36,655 bases of DNA from Zygnema cylindricum (GCA_037447655.1 JBBHKE010001242.1:126001-162655), one strand, 5' to 3'; shown: positions 12,001 to 22,215, counted from the stretch's first letter. The notes: generated by a model not told the origin, from the sequence alone. A program made the numbers and translations.

Positions 12001-15000
12001 CCGTGGGTGGTACAGAGAGCCAATTTCAAGTCACCCCTCCCTCCCTCCCTCCCTCTCCGTGTCACTCTCTCACCTTCTCCCAAATCTGCTCCTGTGAGAT
12101 CATCCCTTTCCCCCTCTCCCTCTCTCTCTCTCTCTCTACCCCACTCTCTCACCTTCTCTCAAAGCTGGCCCAAAAGAATCCAGTTGACATCCCATCATCA
12201 AATCACCCCTCCCTCCCTCTCCCTCTCTCCACTTCTCTCTCACCTTCTCCCGAAGCTGCCCCAGTAGAACCATCCCTCCCTCCCTCCCCTCTCGCTCTCT
12301 CTCTCTCTCCCTCTCTCTCACCTTCTCCCGAAGCTTCCCCAATAGATCCATCCCTCCCCCCCCCTCCCTCTCTCTCCCTCAGTCTCCCCCTCTCTCACCT
12401 TCTCTCGAAGCTGCCCCAGTTGAGTCCACATGACAATGAACATCATCCCATGGGCGGTAAAGACAACCATCATAAGATGGCCAATCCAGACATGGTACCG
12501 TACCGCCTTCTCAAAGGGCAGATTGAAAAGTTTTAGGAGAGGAGAACTTCGTGCAACCGGCAAAAAAAGAAGGCCCAAAAGAACCAATCCTTGAAACCCT
12601 AAATGCTCTCCGACAGCTCCGAGTTTCTGGTACGGGCTGTCAGAAAATTTTTCCCAACAAATTGAGAAGGACATGTTAGAGTCGCGCTAGGGTTGTGGTA
12701 AGATTTTGTGGAATTTGTTGCGTGTTTTATAATAATGACGATTTTCAATGGTGCACGTTAGTAGAATAAAGACAGCCATCATATTAATTTATAAGGATTT
12801 GCTGGGAGCCTTTTTCTTTCTATAAGAAGAAGAAGAAGAAGGAGAATGGTTTTAAGAGAGGTAATAAGAAGTGAGCACTTTAAGAAACACAGTCATGTGT
12901 CACTAAATTAAAAAACCCTGACTAAAAAAAACATGCATAGTGTGACACTCCCCTGATTTGAAAATATCGCACTAATAATAGTATGGATTAGCATTAATGG
13001 AAAAGATCTAGACATGGAAAGAACAACCACACACCATCAATCTCCACAATTACTGTTGATACACCAAAAGATTCCAATAGGATGATATATTTAGTTTAGT
13101 ATGCTCCACTCTAATTCAAGCTGGGAGGTGAATGCTTCGTTGTCCACTTACCTCTTCCCTAGTGGTAATCATAGTCCACACTAATTTATGTCTCACTTCC
13201 ACATTTACATTAAACGACGCATAATCTAGCATATTCCACATAGAAGCAAAGTTAAGAGGTGTGATTTCTTGAAAAAAAAAATCTTGAACAAGCTAACAAA
13301 AGCACTGTTGATTGTCGTAAACATAACGATGTGTTTTAAAACACTTTTTTTTCCAGTTTATGTATGCAGAATGTCATAAACCACATCACAACGAGGAAGA
13401 ATGAAAAATTATGGTTTCTTCTTTCCTAACACTTTAACGAAGCGTCGGAAGTCCCAAAACTTATTCAGAAGTACACCATTAAATTAGTGTGGTCCGTACT
13501 GGACCTCATTCCATTTTCTTAAACCACAGTGTACACTGTACAGTACGGTATCGAAATAAAGAACCATAAAATACAGTACAAAACAGTTTAGTATTATATA
13601 ACAGTAAAAGTTGGGAAACGAAGCGCCTTTCACACCCAGTACCAGACCGTAGTATACTACTATAAGACGTAAAGTACAGTGACGTAAAGTACAGTGATGT
13701 AAAGTACAGTAACGTAAAGTACAGTACAGAAACGTAAAGTACAGTTTTCTACGGGACGTCTGTTCAAGGTGCACCCCCTCCCCACTGGCTCTCTCACATC
13801 TTTTTAGGGTTTGCGTCGATTCGGCGAAGCCGTCCTGCCAACTGCGTCCACGCGATCCACGCTAATAACGACAAAAGCAGCAGCCAACCGAGAGCCTCCG
13901 CCGCCGACACTACTCCCACGGGCGAATGCGACAAAAGGGGATAGGTGGACAGGCGGGACATAAGGGAAGGTCGCTTGTTTTTTCTGCACAACGTACGCCG
14001 TGTAAGAGACGCAGATTAGGGTTGGAGTTTGTTGTAGGGTTCAAGGAACGGATTAGGGTTTGGCTGGAAAGTCATTAATTTTAGGGGATTTAGATGGAAG
14101 TAAAAGGGAGGTGAAGTGGATGGAGTGGCAATAAAAAAGGAAGTTTTGGAGGGGGCCCTATCTTTTCTCCCAACTGTATCTATTTTTGATTCCTCTCCCT
14201 TTCCTTTTCCTTCCTCTCTTTCTCTCCCTCCCCCCACTCCGCCTTTCTCGCTCTGGCCACCTCTTTCTCCCTCTCCTTCTCTCTCCATATGAAAGCGACA
14301 ACAAGAAAACGACAAAAGTAATGATTTAAAAAGTAAACATAACAAACCATAAACAAAACAAAAAAAAAACGTAAACAAAACACAAAAACCTAATAAACTA
14401 AACCTATGTTTTTATAAAAAGAGAGAGGGAGGTTTGCAGACCTAGGGTTAGAGATTTTCCGGTCGATGGCCAAGTAAAGGGGCGCAATTGCAGCAACGGT
14501 CATAGCAGGAATAAAATAAAACATCAATCGCGGACCTGAAAAACAAAAACAAAAAAAACAAACAACATTTGTTTCTTCTTATTAACCAAAAACGAAAAGA
14601 GAAGCGAAAACAAAGAAGGAAAACAAAAAAAAAGTAAAAAAAAGCATAAAAAAATCAAGGAATCGCGTATCTAGAACATATACATATTTACATTAGTATT
14701 ATTATCTGTTTATGTTATAAACTATGTTATATTATTAATTGACTGTATGATACTGTTGTATTAACTATAGTATTAAAAAAAAACAAAAAACCGCGACCTG
14801 AAAAAAAAAAGAAAAAAAAAAAAAAAAAAAATTGTTTCTTCTTATTAACCAAAAACGAAAAGAAAAGCGAAATCAAAGAAGGAAAACAAAAAAAAGTCAA
14901 AAAAAAGCATCAAAAAATCAAAGGAATAGCATATCTAAAATATATTTTTATATATAGCAATTTGAAGTAAGAGCAATATGAAAACAAAACAAAAGGAAAG

Positions 15001-16315
15001 GAAATTAGAACATAAAAGAAATCATGTAAAACAAAATATAAATTTAAGACAAAGTTAAATATCGACACTTTGTTTTAAGAAAATCAACAAATGGGCAAAC
15101 AATTATAACAAAAGGACGAGTTCTGGACCAAAATATATAATTTTAAAAATGATTACTTTTCCGACTTTTGTGTCAACTTATTTTTCAAGGAAGCAAATGA
15201 GACATTCAAACAAGAAAAATCGAATAATTTCCTCACTTTCTTTTTTCTTAAAGACAAAGGCATTTTTTCCCCCCATAGAAATTTCTATTGCGAAAAACAA
15301 ATGTAACTAAAAAAAAATAAAAAAAAGAGAATTAGGGGAATTTTTTCTTATTTTTCTCATGAAAACTACAGTTTAATTTCATAAACAAAAAGTTTATAAT
15401 TTTTATTATTTTTCTGTCATTTCCATCCCAGGAGATCGAACTCAAAAATTCAACTCTCGAAACTAAAAGTTGAACATAATAATAACAGAAACCAAAATAA
15501 TAATAATAATAACTACAAAACTAACAAAATTTACCTTTTTTTATGTATATATTCTAATATACATGTCAACACTACAAATAGTGTACAAACAATCTCACCA
15601 AGGTTGCTCCAACCATGAAATACCATTATCCACACTAATTCCCCGTAATAACACGAAACCAACAAAAAAAAAAAAAAGTCTTTCTAGTTATGGGAAGAAC
15701 AAAAAAGTACAATTGCCAAAAAAAATAAGTAATTAAATAAGTAATTAGGTGATCGTAGTCTCTAAAATTGAGGAGTTGGGAAAGTAATTAAGGGTCTATA
15801 GTTCGATCCACACACAATAAATAGTATAGAAAAAAGAATGTCTAACAGTCGCGTATATGAACCAGCGGGCATAAATGAAGCGGTAAGGACTCCCTCTCCC
15901 TCCTCCCTCCTCCCATCTTCCCTCTCCCCTCTCCCCTTTCCAATCCCTCTCCGTCTCACTTTCCCTCCTTCCCTCTCCCCCTCGCATCTCCCTCCTCCCT
16001 GCCCTCAAACGAAAGCCCTCCCTCATGGGGGTGGATGAGAAAAGCCTCCGGCTTACCAATGCGACCCAGAGATGATGACGTCAGCATTGTACGGATGGAA
16101 AGTACAGCATAGTTTGACTGGTACCAGGAAGGAGAGGTCAACTCGAAGAGGAGGAAGAGGGAGGCAGAGAGCATCACTGACTGGAGGAAGAATTTGAGGA
16201 GGAGGAGGAGAGTGGAAAAAGGAACATGTTTTGGAGGAGGAGGAGAGGGAGGAGCGTCAGCCTTAGTGTGAAGGAGAGGAGTTAAGAGAGGGGAGGATTC
16301 ACGGATGGAAGCCAT
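9026..16315 (-). CDS. FRO: FRO6/7-type ferric-chelate reductase, complete, 8 exons
   Basis: Exons in sense order: 16315-16057, 14535-14442, 13983-13798, 12636-12399, 11669-11342, 10891-10603, 10468-9516, 9195-9026 (stop TGA), giving 838 aa; all phases close with GT..AG introns. Family role: a membrane flavocytochrome that passes electrons from NAD(P)H through FAD and two haems to reduce Fe(III)/Cu(II) chelates. Seen: N-terminal membrane segments (about residues 34-57, 90-110, 138-163), the haem-binding core with His228 and His242 (RYHVWIGH..AHG) and His303 and His316 (THQLYVVF..MH), FAD motif HPFS (391-394), NAD(P)H motif GGIGVVPF (474-481), and two late membrane segments as in plant FRO. Oddities: Ser802 replaces the Cys of the C-terminal CGP motif; a long Gly/Glu-rich low-complexity insert in the NAD domain makes it about 100 residues longer than usual; the intron 11670-12398 carries duplicated exon ends. 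The start ATG opens a PLL-type N-terminus like land-plant FRO7. Confidence 0.92.
10892..11341 (-). other. FRO intron 5 with purine-rich tract after the donor
   Basis: The donor (GTAAGA, sense strand) is followed by a GA-rich run that becomes (GGGAGA)n at about 11218-11262. The acceptor at 10893-10892 is TGCAG. The intron interrupts the codon for residue 369. No additional coding potential is seen; long minus-strand frames here are F/S-rich artefacts of the biased composition. Confidence 0.7.
11841..12352 (-). repeat. Six degenerate tandem copies of an exon end plus 5' splice site, in FRO intron 4
   Basis: Within the intron 11670-12398 the block that ends FRO exon 4 (sense CAGCTTCGAGAGAAG then GTGAGAG) recurs as decoys starting on the + strand at about 11841, 11950, 12070, 12149, 12240 and 12318; the true site is at about 12395-12428. 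Copy 11950-12034 extends about 50 bases further into the exon and still reads a THG-type peptide parallel to the TAHG of the true exon. Copy 12149-12206 also extends upstream. Copies are separated by (GGGAGA)n in the sense direction. Most keep GGTGAGRG at the junction, so each is a potential alternative donor. Confidence 0.85.
13666..13748. repeat. 15-bp minisatellite (ACGTAAAGTACAGTG)n
   Basis: Five tandem units of about 15 bases, one carrying an extra ACAGTA step, run through FRO intron 3 (12637-13797) just downstream, in sense, of the donor at 13797. The unit contains the GTACAGTA word that also recurs at 17431-17450 and 20901-20923. Confidence 0.85.
14536..14940. repeat. Duplicated FRO intron/acceptor segment (two ~130-bp copies)
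   Basis: Sequence just upstream (in sense) of FRO exon 2, about 14530-14665, recurs at about 14793-14935: both copies contain GACCTGAAAAA followed by TTGTTTCTTCTTATTAACC, then AAAACGAAAAG and AAGCATCAAAAAATCAA-like blocks. The copy next to the exon contains the functional acceptor; the distal copy carries the acceptor and only a few exon-like bases. Both lie in the 1521-bp first intron (14536-16056), otherwise A-rich. Confidence 0.8.
15889..16012. repeat. CT-rich tract in FRO intron 1
   Basis: Imperfect (CCCTCTCC)n on the + strand, which is GA-rich in the FRO sense direction and begins within about 45 bases of the exon 1 donor at 16056. Confidence 0.85.
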
Positions 16316-16319
16316 TTTT

Positions 16320-16455
16320 GGGATTTGGTAGAGACGGAAGAGGAAGAGAGATGTATGTGGAGAGAGACAGGTGGCAGTGGAGCGAGGGCGGGAGGGCGAG
16401 AGAGAGAGAGAGAGAAAGAGGAGGGCGGGAGAGAGGGAGGGAGGACGTAAAATGG
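16320..16455 (-). promoter_or_regulatory. Pyrimidine-rich leader upstream of the FRO start codon
   Basis: On the sense (minus) strand the 130 bases before the ATG are strongly CT-rich, including a (CT)n run at about 16398-16415. This is the reverse polarity of the GA-rich tracts after FRO donors. It resembles CT-rich plant 5' UTRs or core promoters, and a similar tract precedes the secreted-protein gene at 23307. No TATA box is evident. Function is inferred. Confidence 0.5.
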
Positions 16456-17446
16456 TATTGTCTCGAAGGTGGGACTTTAAAGTAGGGGAGGAGAAAGGTG
16501 TGTAGTGGTAGTTTTGCGAAGTGGAGAAGTTGTTCCAGGTGGCAGCATTTCATTTGTTAGCTGCGCGTGGAAACTGCCTACATGTCGCAGGCGATCTCAC
16601 GCAGATGTACCCAAAATTTGTCTTATCGGTGCTGAGTGTCGGTGCATGCTATTCTAGTATCAATACTCTGCAAACGATACTTTAGGAACTAAAAAGAGTC
16701 GGAGTTACATCTTCTATAAAACACGGGTCAATCATTGAGCAGTCTCGAACGCCAATCATCCCTGTGCCATTATTACTGAAATGAGAAAAAGTCTTTTGCA
16801 ACGATAAATTAATATGGTTCTAACCCTACTAGTTGTCTAGTTCTCATTTTTGATATGGACGCACCGTGACAAATTCCTAGTGCTAATTGCGTGCAAACTG
16901 TGTGCTCGTCCGTACATGTCACTTGTGCGCACACGCACAGAAGGCATAGCCACGTGGACACACACATTTTCCTGTTCGTATGAAATGATGAGCACACTAC
17001 GGCATAAAGTACACAGACTCCTTCTATAGTGCTGCCATGTCACTACAGCACAGTACCTATTCGCGTATCCCGGGTTTGATATGGCGATCCGCTGAGTTGA
17101 ATGCACTTCGCATTGCCGGGAACGCCGGAACCACTCAAAATGCAATACATGGATGCATGTACGGCTCTGTGACGTGACTGGATATAGGCGTAGCGGACAT
17201 GGAGATACACCGAAATAGCGACCAGCTTCGACGTTCCCACATGGAACTGACGAATGGCGAAAAAGAGAGACCTTTGAAAAGGAAATTTGATATTTGCATA
17301 CGTACTGTACTTTTGGTTGTGCCCAGCTGATTACGTCAGCGACACGCAATAGGGTACAGCTTCGTACAGATCGTACAGCGTCGGTGTAAAATTTGTCAAT
17401 ATCTGACGGCGAATTTAAAGTTTGGAAAAAGTACAGTACAGTACAG
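16456..17446. other. Intergenic, no supported gene
   Basis: Mostly unique sequence upstream of FRO. A 204-codon open frame on the minus strand (16837-17451) has no recognisable domain, no plausible exon partners, and ends in a GTACAGTACA microsatellite (17431-17450); I treat it as probable chance. Confidence 0.45.
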
Positions 17447-17668
17447 TACACCGTGAATCGCTATTAGGGTTAATGTTTTTTTCGTCGCTTAAAAACATCT
17501 TTTCTCCGTACACACTTGTCGGATTGTGGATCTGACGGTTGCGATTGAAAGGTAATATTCTAAGCTTCCGATTGGCTGTCTCAAATTAAAAATCAGACAG
17601 GTGTGTACGGAGAAAATATGTTTTAAGTGGCGAAAAAATTGTTAACCCTAATAGCGATTCACGGTGTA
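17447..17668. mobile_element. Palindromic MITE, TACACCG family, best-preserved copy (222 bp)
   Basis: The two ends are inverted copies over about 75 bases: the left arm starts TACACCGTGAATCGCTATTA and continues through TTTTTTCGTCGCTTAAAAACA to CTCCGTACACACTTGTCGGA; the right arm is its reverse complement with few changes. A central spacer of about 70 bases separates them. TA flanks both ends, compatible with a TA target duplication. It carries no open frame, so it would be non-autonomous. Confidence 0.85.
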
Positions 17669-17849
17669 GAACCAGCGAAAGCTCAGTGATTGAAACATCC
17701 GCGGGAAGTAAAATCTTGTCCTTTAGTTATTTGTCGTATTAAAATATTCTCTCCGCGAGAAATAGCATGGATCACTTGGTACGCCTGCTTGTGTAAATAA
17801 AATAAAAACAGGACACACCAAAGCAATTACGGGGAAATTTTTTTTAAAC

Positions 17850-19016
17850 TCCTTCCGTCCCTCCCTCCCTTTTTGCCTCCCTTCCATTCTCACTTCCTCG
17901 GTCCCTCCCTCCCACCCTCCTTCTCTTCCTACCACCCTTCCTCCCCCATCCATCCTTTGCATTCTTCTTTCATCCGAACTTTCCTTCCTCCCTTCTTACC
18001 TCCCTTCCGCCTTCCCTCCCTCTCGCCTCCCCCCTCCCTTCCTCCTTCCCTTATCTTGCTCCCCCTCCCTCCCTCCCTCAATCTCTCTCTTCCTCCTTCC
18101 CTACCTCAATCAATCTTTTCCACTCTCCAACTCTCTCTCACTCCCTCCTACCCTCCCTTCCTCCCTCCATCCCACTCTCCCTCACACCTCTCTCCCAGCT
18201 ACCCTCCTTGCCAACCTCTCTCCTTCCCTCTCTCCCTCCACCCTACCCTCTCCCAACTTTTCCCTCCCTCCCTCCTCCTCTCCCTCCACTCTAACCACCT
18301 CCTAACCACCCTCTCTTCTTCCCTCTCTCCACAATCCATTCCCCCCTCCTTCCATCTCTCCCTCTCTTCCTCCCCTGCATCCCTACCACCCTATCCTTCC
18401 CTCCCTGCCTCCCCTCCCTTTCACCCTCCCTCTTTTCTTTCTTCCCTCCCTGCTTATCACTCCTATTCTCCTTCCCTCCCTGCCTATCACTCCTATTCTC
18501 CTTCATTCCCCCCCTCATTCCCCCCATCATTCCCCCCCTCATTCCCTCCCTCGTTCCCTCCCTCCCTCATTCCCTCCCTCCCTCATTCCCTCCCTCCCTC
18601 ATTCCCTCCCTCCCTCCCTCCCTCCCTCCCTCCTTCCCTCATTCCCCCTTCCTTCCCCCTCTCCCTCTCTTCCTCCCCTGCATCCCTACCACCCTTTCCT
18701 TCCCACCCTGCCTCCCCTCCCTTCCTCTCTTTCTCCCTCCCTCTTTTCTTTCTTCCCTCCCTGCTTACTCCTATTCTCTTTCATTCCCCCCCTCCATTCC
18801 CCCCCTCCCTCATTCCCCCCCCCCCCCCATTCCCCCCCCCCTCTATTCCCCCCCTCCCTCATTCCCCCCCTCCCTCGTTCCCTCCCTCCCTCGTTCCCTC
18901 CCTCCCTCCCTCATTCCCTCCCTCCCTCCCTCCCTCCCTCCCTCATTCCCTCCCTCCCTCCCTCCCTCCCTCCCTCCCTCCCTCCCTCCCTCCCTCCCTC
19001 ATTCCCTCCCTCCTAA
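17850..19016. repeat. Large CCCT-rich microsatellite array (~1.17 kb)
   Basis: Almost pure pyrimidine on the + strand: degenerate (CCTCCCTT)n at the left, repeated blocks around 18390-18780 in which a segment containing CTTCCTCCCCTGCATCCCTA recurs, then (CCCTCCCTCATT)n and uninterrupted (CCCT)n at 18900-19010. The 385-codon P/S/L-only frame across it is an artefact. No gene contains it; the nearest start is more than 4 kb away. Confidence 0.95.
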
Positions 19017-19030
19017 TAAAAAGGGATTGA

Positions 19031-19103
19031 TGAGCAGGCCAGGATTTGAACCTGGGACCTTTCACTGTAGCTGTGAATGTACTAACCATTGTACCACCAG
19101 CTC
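19031..19103 (-). tRNA. tRNA-like cloverleaf, nominal CUA anticodon, G33 (probable tRNA-derived element or pseudogene)
   Basis: Read on the minus strand, 73 bases fold as a standard tRNA: acceptor GAGCTGG/CCTGCTC (one T-T mismatch), D-stem GTAC/GTAC with an AATGGTTA loop, anticodon stem TTCAC/GTGAA, 5-base variable loop, T-stem CCAGG/CCTGG with loop TTCAAAT, discriminator A. The A box (TGGTACAATGG) and B box (GGTTCAAATCC) are intact. The anticodon loop is AGCTACA, so position 33 is G instead of the near-universal U and the triplet 34-36 is CUA. That makes a normal elongator tRNA unlikely; a SINE head, a tRNA pseudogene or an atypical tRNA are the options. Confidence 0.55.
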
Positions 19104-19239
19104 AAATGTTACACTGGTGGGTCCAATTTTATATAGGTTTTAGCATGGATTTTACCACAATTTCGGATATCGAGTGCACGTTTCACGTACGTCAACACCT
19201 CCCTCCCTCCCCCCTCCCTACCTCCCTGCATCGTCCGTC

Positions 19240-19640
19240 CATCCTGCCCCTGTGTGCCCCCCCCGGGGCCTCCGTTCCTCCCCGGGCCTGGCAAAAACGC
19301 CACGCGCACAGAGGACACCGGGGGGGGACAGCCGGGGCACCAAGAGGCGGCGGCGGCGGAGGGGGCCTCGAAGCTGGACGAAACTTGGGCTACTGCGGTG
19401 TACTGCAGTGCAGTGCGGTGTACTCTAGTGCAGTGTAGTGCAGTGTAGTGTAGTGTGGTAGTGGTAATGGAGGTGGCAGTGCGGTGTACTCTAGTGCAGT
19501 GTAGTGCAGTGTAGTGTAGTGTGGCAATGGTAATGGAGGTGGCGGAGGGCGACAAGCCAGCGGGCGATTTACGGCTTGTCTGGGGACAAGCAGGCGGCGG
19601 AATCGGCCGAAAGGGAGCGTTTCTAGCGGCTGGGAAGGGC
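19240..19640. other. GC-rich island
   Basis: About 400 bases rich in CCGGGG, GGCGGCGG and similar words, in an otherwise AT-rich setting. Several frames are open, but none gives a recognisable product. It includes the 66-bp tandem duplication at 19411-19541. Below about 19650 composition returns to AT-rich. Confidence 0.6.
19411..19541. repeat. 66-bp tandem duplication of a GTAGTGCA-rich unit
   Basis: Two adjacent units start CAGTGCGGTGTACTCTAGTG at 19411 and 19477 and both end with GGTAATGGAGGTGGC. Internally each is a degenerate GCAGTGTAGT repeat. The two units differ at only a few bases, so the duplication looks recent. Confidence 0.9.
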
Positions 19641-19659
19641 GCGAATTTCAAAGGCCAAA

Positions 19660-20917
19660 AGTAGCGAAAGTGGACCAAGAAATGCACAAAAAACCAAAGA
19701 AGATATTTTAGGGAAGGAGTACGAGGGCATAAAACAAAAAAAGGAATGTTGCCCTACAAGAAACACCAAAAACCAGTAAAAACATTATTATGGAAGGGGT
19801 ATGAGAGAGACTATGAGGGCATAATGACCACCGAAGCCTACAAAAAAAAACACTTAAAAGTTAAAACCAAGGTAGCCATCGCGATATTTTATTGTAATAT
19901 CGGGACGATATATCGAGGTAATATCGTGATGGTTGATTTGAAAATATATCGATGTCGGTAGGTCAATAAAAAGGTACATATTGGTTGTCGGCAAGAGGTT
20001 ATCGCTACACAACAGTAGAAATTAATACATTTTTAGCACTTTGACACGTGTAAATAAATGTCTCAACATAGTTCAAAAGTAGGCTTTTTTTATGGTAGGC
20101 CTTTGGTTGGCGCACAAAACTTTGCACAAAACTCGTGCAACGTAGGCATACTGTACGTGTGTGCGTCGTGCACACTTTTGTACCAACGTCCGAATCTGAC
20201 GTAAGATCAAAGTACAGCGCAGGCCGCCGGACAATTTTTTTTATAGAACTGACACGGCGTAGGATGACATTCCGTGGGAAAAAAAACCGGGAAAAAAAAA
20301 ACGCGTAAGGGCAACCAAACAAAATTTCGAAATAATTGCGAAGGAGTTAAAATGAGCGCCGGTGAGAGTCCGACGAGAGAGAGTACGGACTGTTCATAGG
20401 TTCTCGGAAAGTTGTTTTGCAGCCACCAACGGGGTTAGTCTGTAGGTTTTGGTAATTTTTTTGGCAGTGTGGTATTTTTTTTTTTTATCGTCCCATACTG
20501 TCTGGTTTGTCAATTTGAGGCTTTATTTAGTGTGGCCCTCAAAATTGCCGACGCTAATATGACGGGTTGTCTTTTCGTAAGTTGTGTTATGGGCCTTTCA
20601 TGTGATCTTTTTAAATCGCCTACTTTGATTAGCGACCGTCTGATCGTCCAAAATCTGACGGTTTAAATAAAAAGTCCCTCAAAACTCACATAAATAATTT
20701 TTTTTGTCCATTTTTTTTTCAAAATTTAGACATGTCGTTTAATTCTCAATCGATCGATGTGCAACTCAACCCTGTTTCTATTTTATTTCATTTTGCTGCC
20801 AATACAATATGTGTCTTAAGGGCATATTGTATGTTTTGCGTACAATAGGCATATTGGATGGGCGTACGGTCACCTACTTTTGAACTATGTGTCTCGGCAG
20901 GTACAGTACCGTACAGT
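19660..20917. other. Intergenic, no supported gene
   Basis: AT-rich sequence with a cluster of GATATATCGA-like words (about 19880-19960), and no convincing coding exon on either strand. Confidence 0.5.
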
Positions 20918-20921
20918 ACTG

Positions 20922-21509
20922 TACACCGTCGATCGTATTTAGCGTGTAGAAATTATTAGTGTTTAGAATAATTTAGTGTCATGTACACTAATTTTGACTT
21001 ATAATTTTTTTGAAAAAAAAGTTATACACTAATTTTTCAACGAATGCCAATGTGGGTACAGCTGATTTGTTGAGAGGATATTCACAGTAATATAGGTAAA
21101 AGTACAAATTTTGACAATTCATACACTGTCGCATACTTTCACAGTAGTTAATTCCTAACTCTAATTTCGGTTTTTTAGGGGTGTAGGCAATACGCGACAA
21201 TCAAATGTACGCTAAAACAGGTACAGGTACGAAATATTTTAATTCACAGGGCAGTTTTTCGTGTGATAGAAGATATTTTTAAAAATATCTGTACTTGTAT
21301 AATTCAAAAGTACATTTTTATACGAACCGACACGTTCCGTACTCCACACTAATAAAAATATACATAAATTAAAATGGTGTACACTAATTGTTCATCTCGT
21401 AATTAGCGTACAGGAAAAATTAGTATCGTTTACCCTATTTTAGGTAAAACCCTCAAAATTTAGGGGCGCCGAATTAGTGTTCAACACGCTAAATACGATC
21501 GACGGTGTA
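20922..21509. mobile_element. 588-bp element with ~26-bp terminal inverted repeats, TACACCG type
   Basis: The left end TACACCGTCGATCGTATTTA plus GCGTGT is exactly inverted at 21484-21509. Both ends carry TA. Inside are further short repeats of ACACTAATT and its complement. There is no open frame of note. The TACACCG start and TTAGTGT words relate it to the smaller MITEs in the window, and its right end abuts a MITE copy (21508-21714). Confidence 0.75.
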
Positions 21510-21714
21510 GTGTTAATGTTTTTTTCGCCACTGGAAACATATTTTCTCCGACACGCCTTGTCGGATTATGGATCTGACGGTTCGATTGAAAGCCAAGATT
21601 CTCAACCTTCCGGCGGTCTCAATGTGAAAATCGGACAAGTGTGTACGGAGAAAAGATGTTTTAACTTTTAAGTGGCGAAAAAAATATTACCACTAATAGC
21701 GATACACGTGTAAC
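21508..21714. mobile_element. Palindromic MITE, TACACCG family, left-truncated copy
   Basis: It carries GTGTTAATGTTTTTTTCGCC and TTTTCTCCGACACGCCTTGT on the left and GTGTGTACGGAGAAAAGATG, AAGTGGCGAAAAAAA and CTAATAGCGATACACGTGTA on the right, matching the copy at 17447-17668. The first ~16 bases of the left arm are missing where it meets the 588-bp element. Confidence 0.75.
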
Positions 21715-21939
21715 TGACACCAGACAAGGTCGTCGCAGAATCCGTCAGAAAGTCGACTAGGAGCTTCCCAGGTTTCCCGGCTTCCCGCACTTAGCATCTC
21801 GTATGAATCTGGATACCGTACGAATGACTTAGCGTACGGTTCTAAGATCGAGTCCGTTGAAGATTTCACAATCCACAATCGCGCGTACATAGTTACCATG
21901 CTAAATAGGGCAAGTAAGCATAAACTGTACGGAATTGTT

Positions 21940-22215
21940 TTACTGTAGGGTTTTTTAGGGTTTCAGGGTTTTTTTACAGAACTTCGTCTTCTGGGATGAC
22001 CTCGCGGCAAGCTGCGCGAATTTCTGTCAGTGATGTACGGAAAATCGGGTTAATTGTTTTTTTTGTACGAATATATGTACCATTAACGTACTTTCTTTGT
22101 CCATGCGTTGACAAATTTACTCTCCTACTGAATTTTAGGGGAATTTTTTAGGGTTTTTAGTTTTTTAAGGTTTTTCTAGGGCTTTTTAGGGTTTTTAAGG
22201 TTTTTTATGGATTTC
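21940..22215. repeat. Interstitial telomere-like repeats (degenerate TTTTAGGG)
   Basis: TTTTTTAGGG, TTTCAGGG, TTTTAGGGG and TTTTTAGGG words cluster at 21946-21977 and again at 22130-22215. Plant-type telomeres are TTTAGGG, while several green algae use TTTTAGGG. The array is degenerate and short, so this is not a chromosome end. Confidence 0.6.

Noticed and set aside
14787-14800. CGCGACCTGAAA, which could read RDLK as the missing kinase catalytic loop
   Set aside because: It lies in a duplicated acceptor region of the FRO intron and is followed by poly-A; no kinase context.
16837-17451. 204-codon minus-strand open frame
   Set aside because: No recognisable domain, no usable splice partners, and its start lies in GTACAGTACA repeats. 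Length alone is borderline for chance.
17873-19030. 385-codon open frame of P, S, L and F
   Set aside because: It is the translation of the CCCT array; comparable frames exist in other phases and there is no non-repeat sequence.
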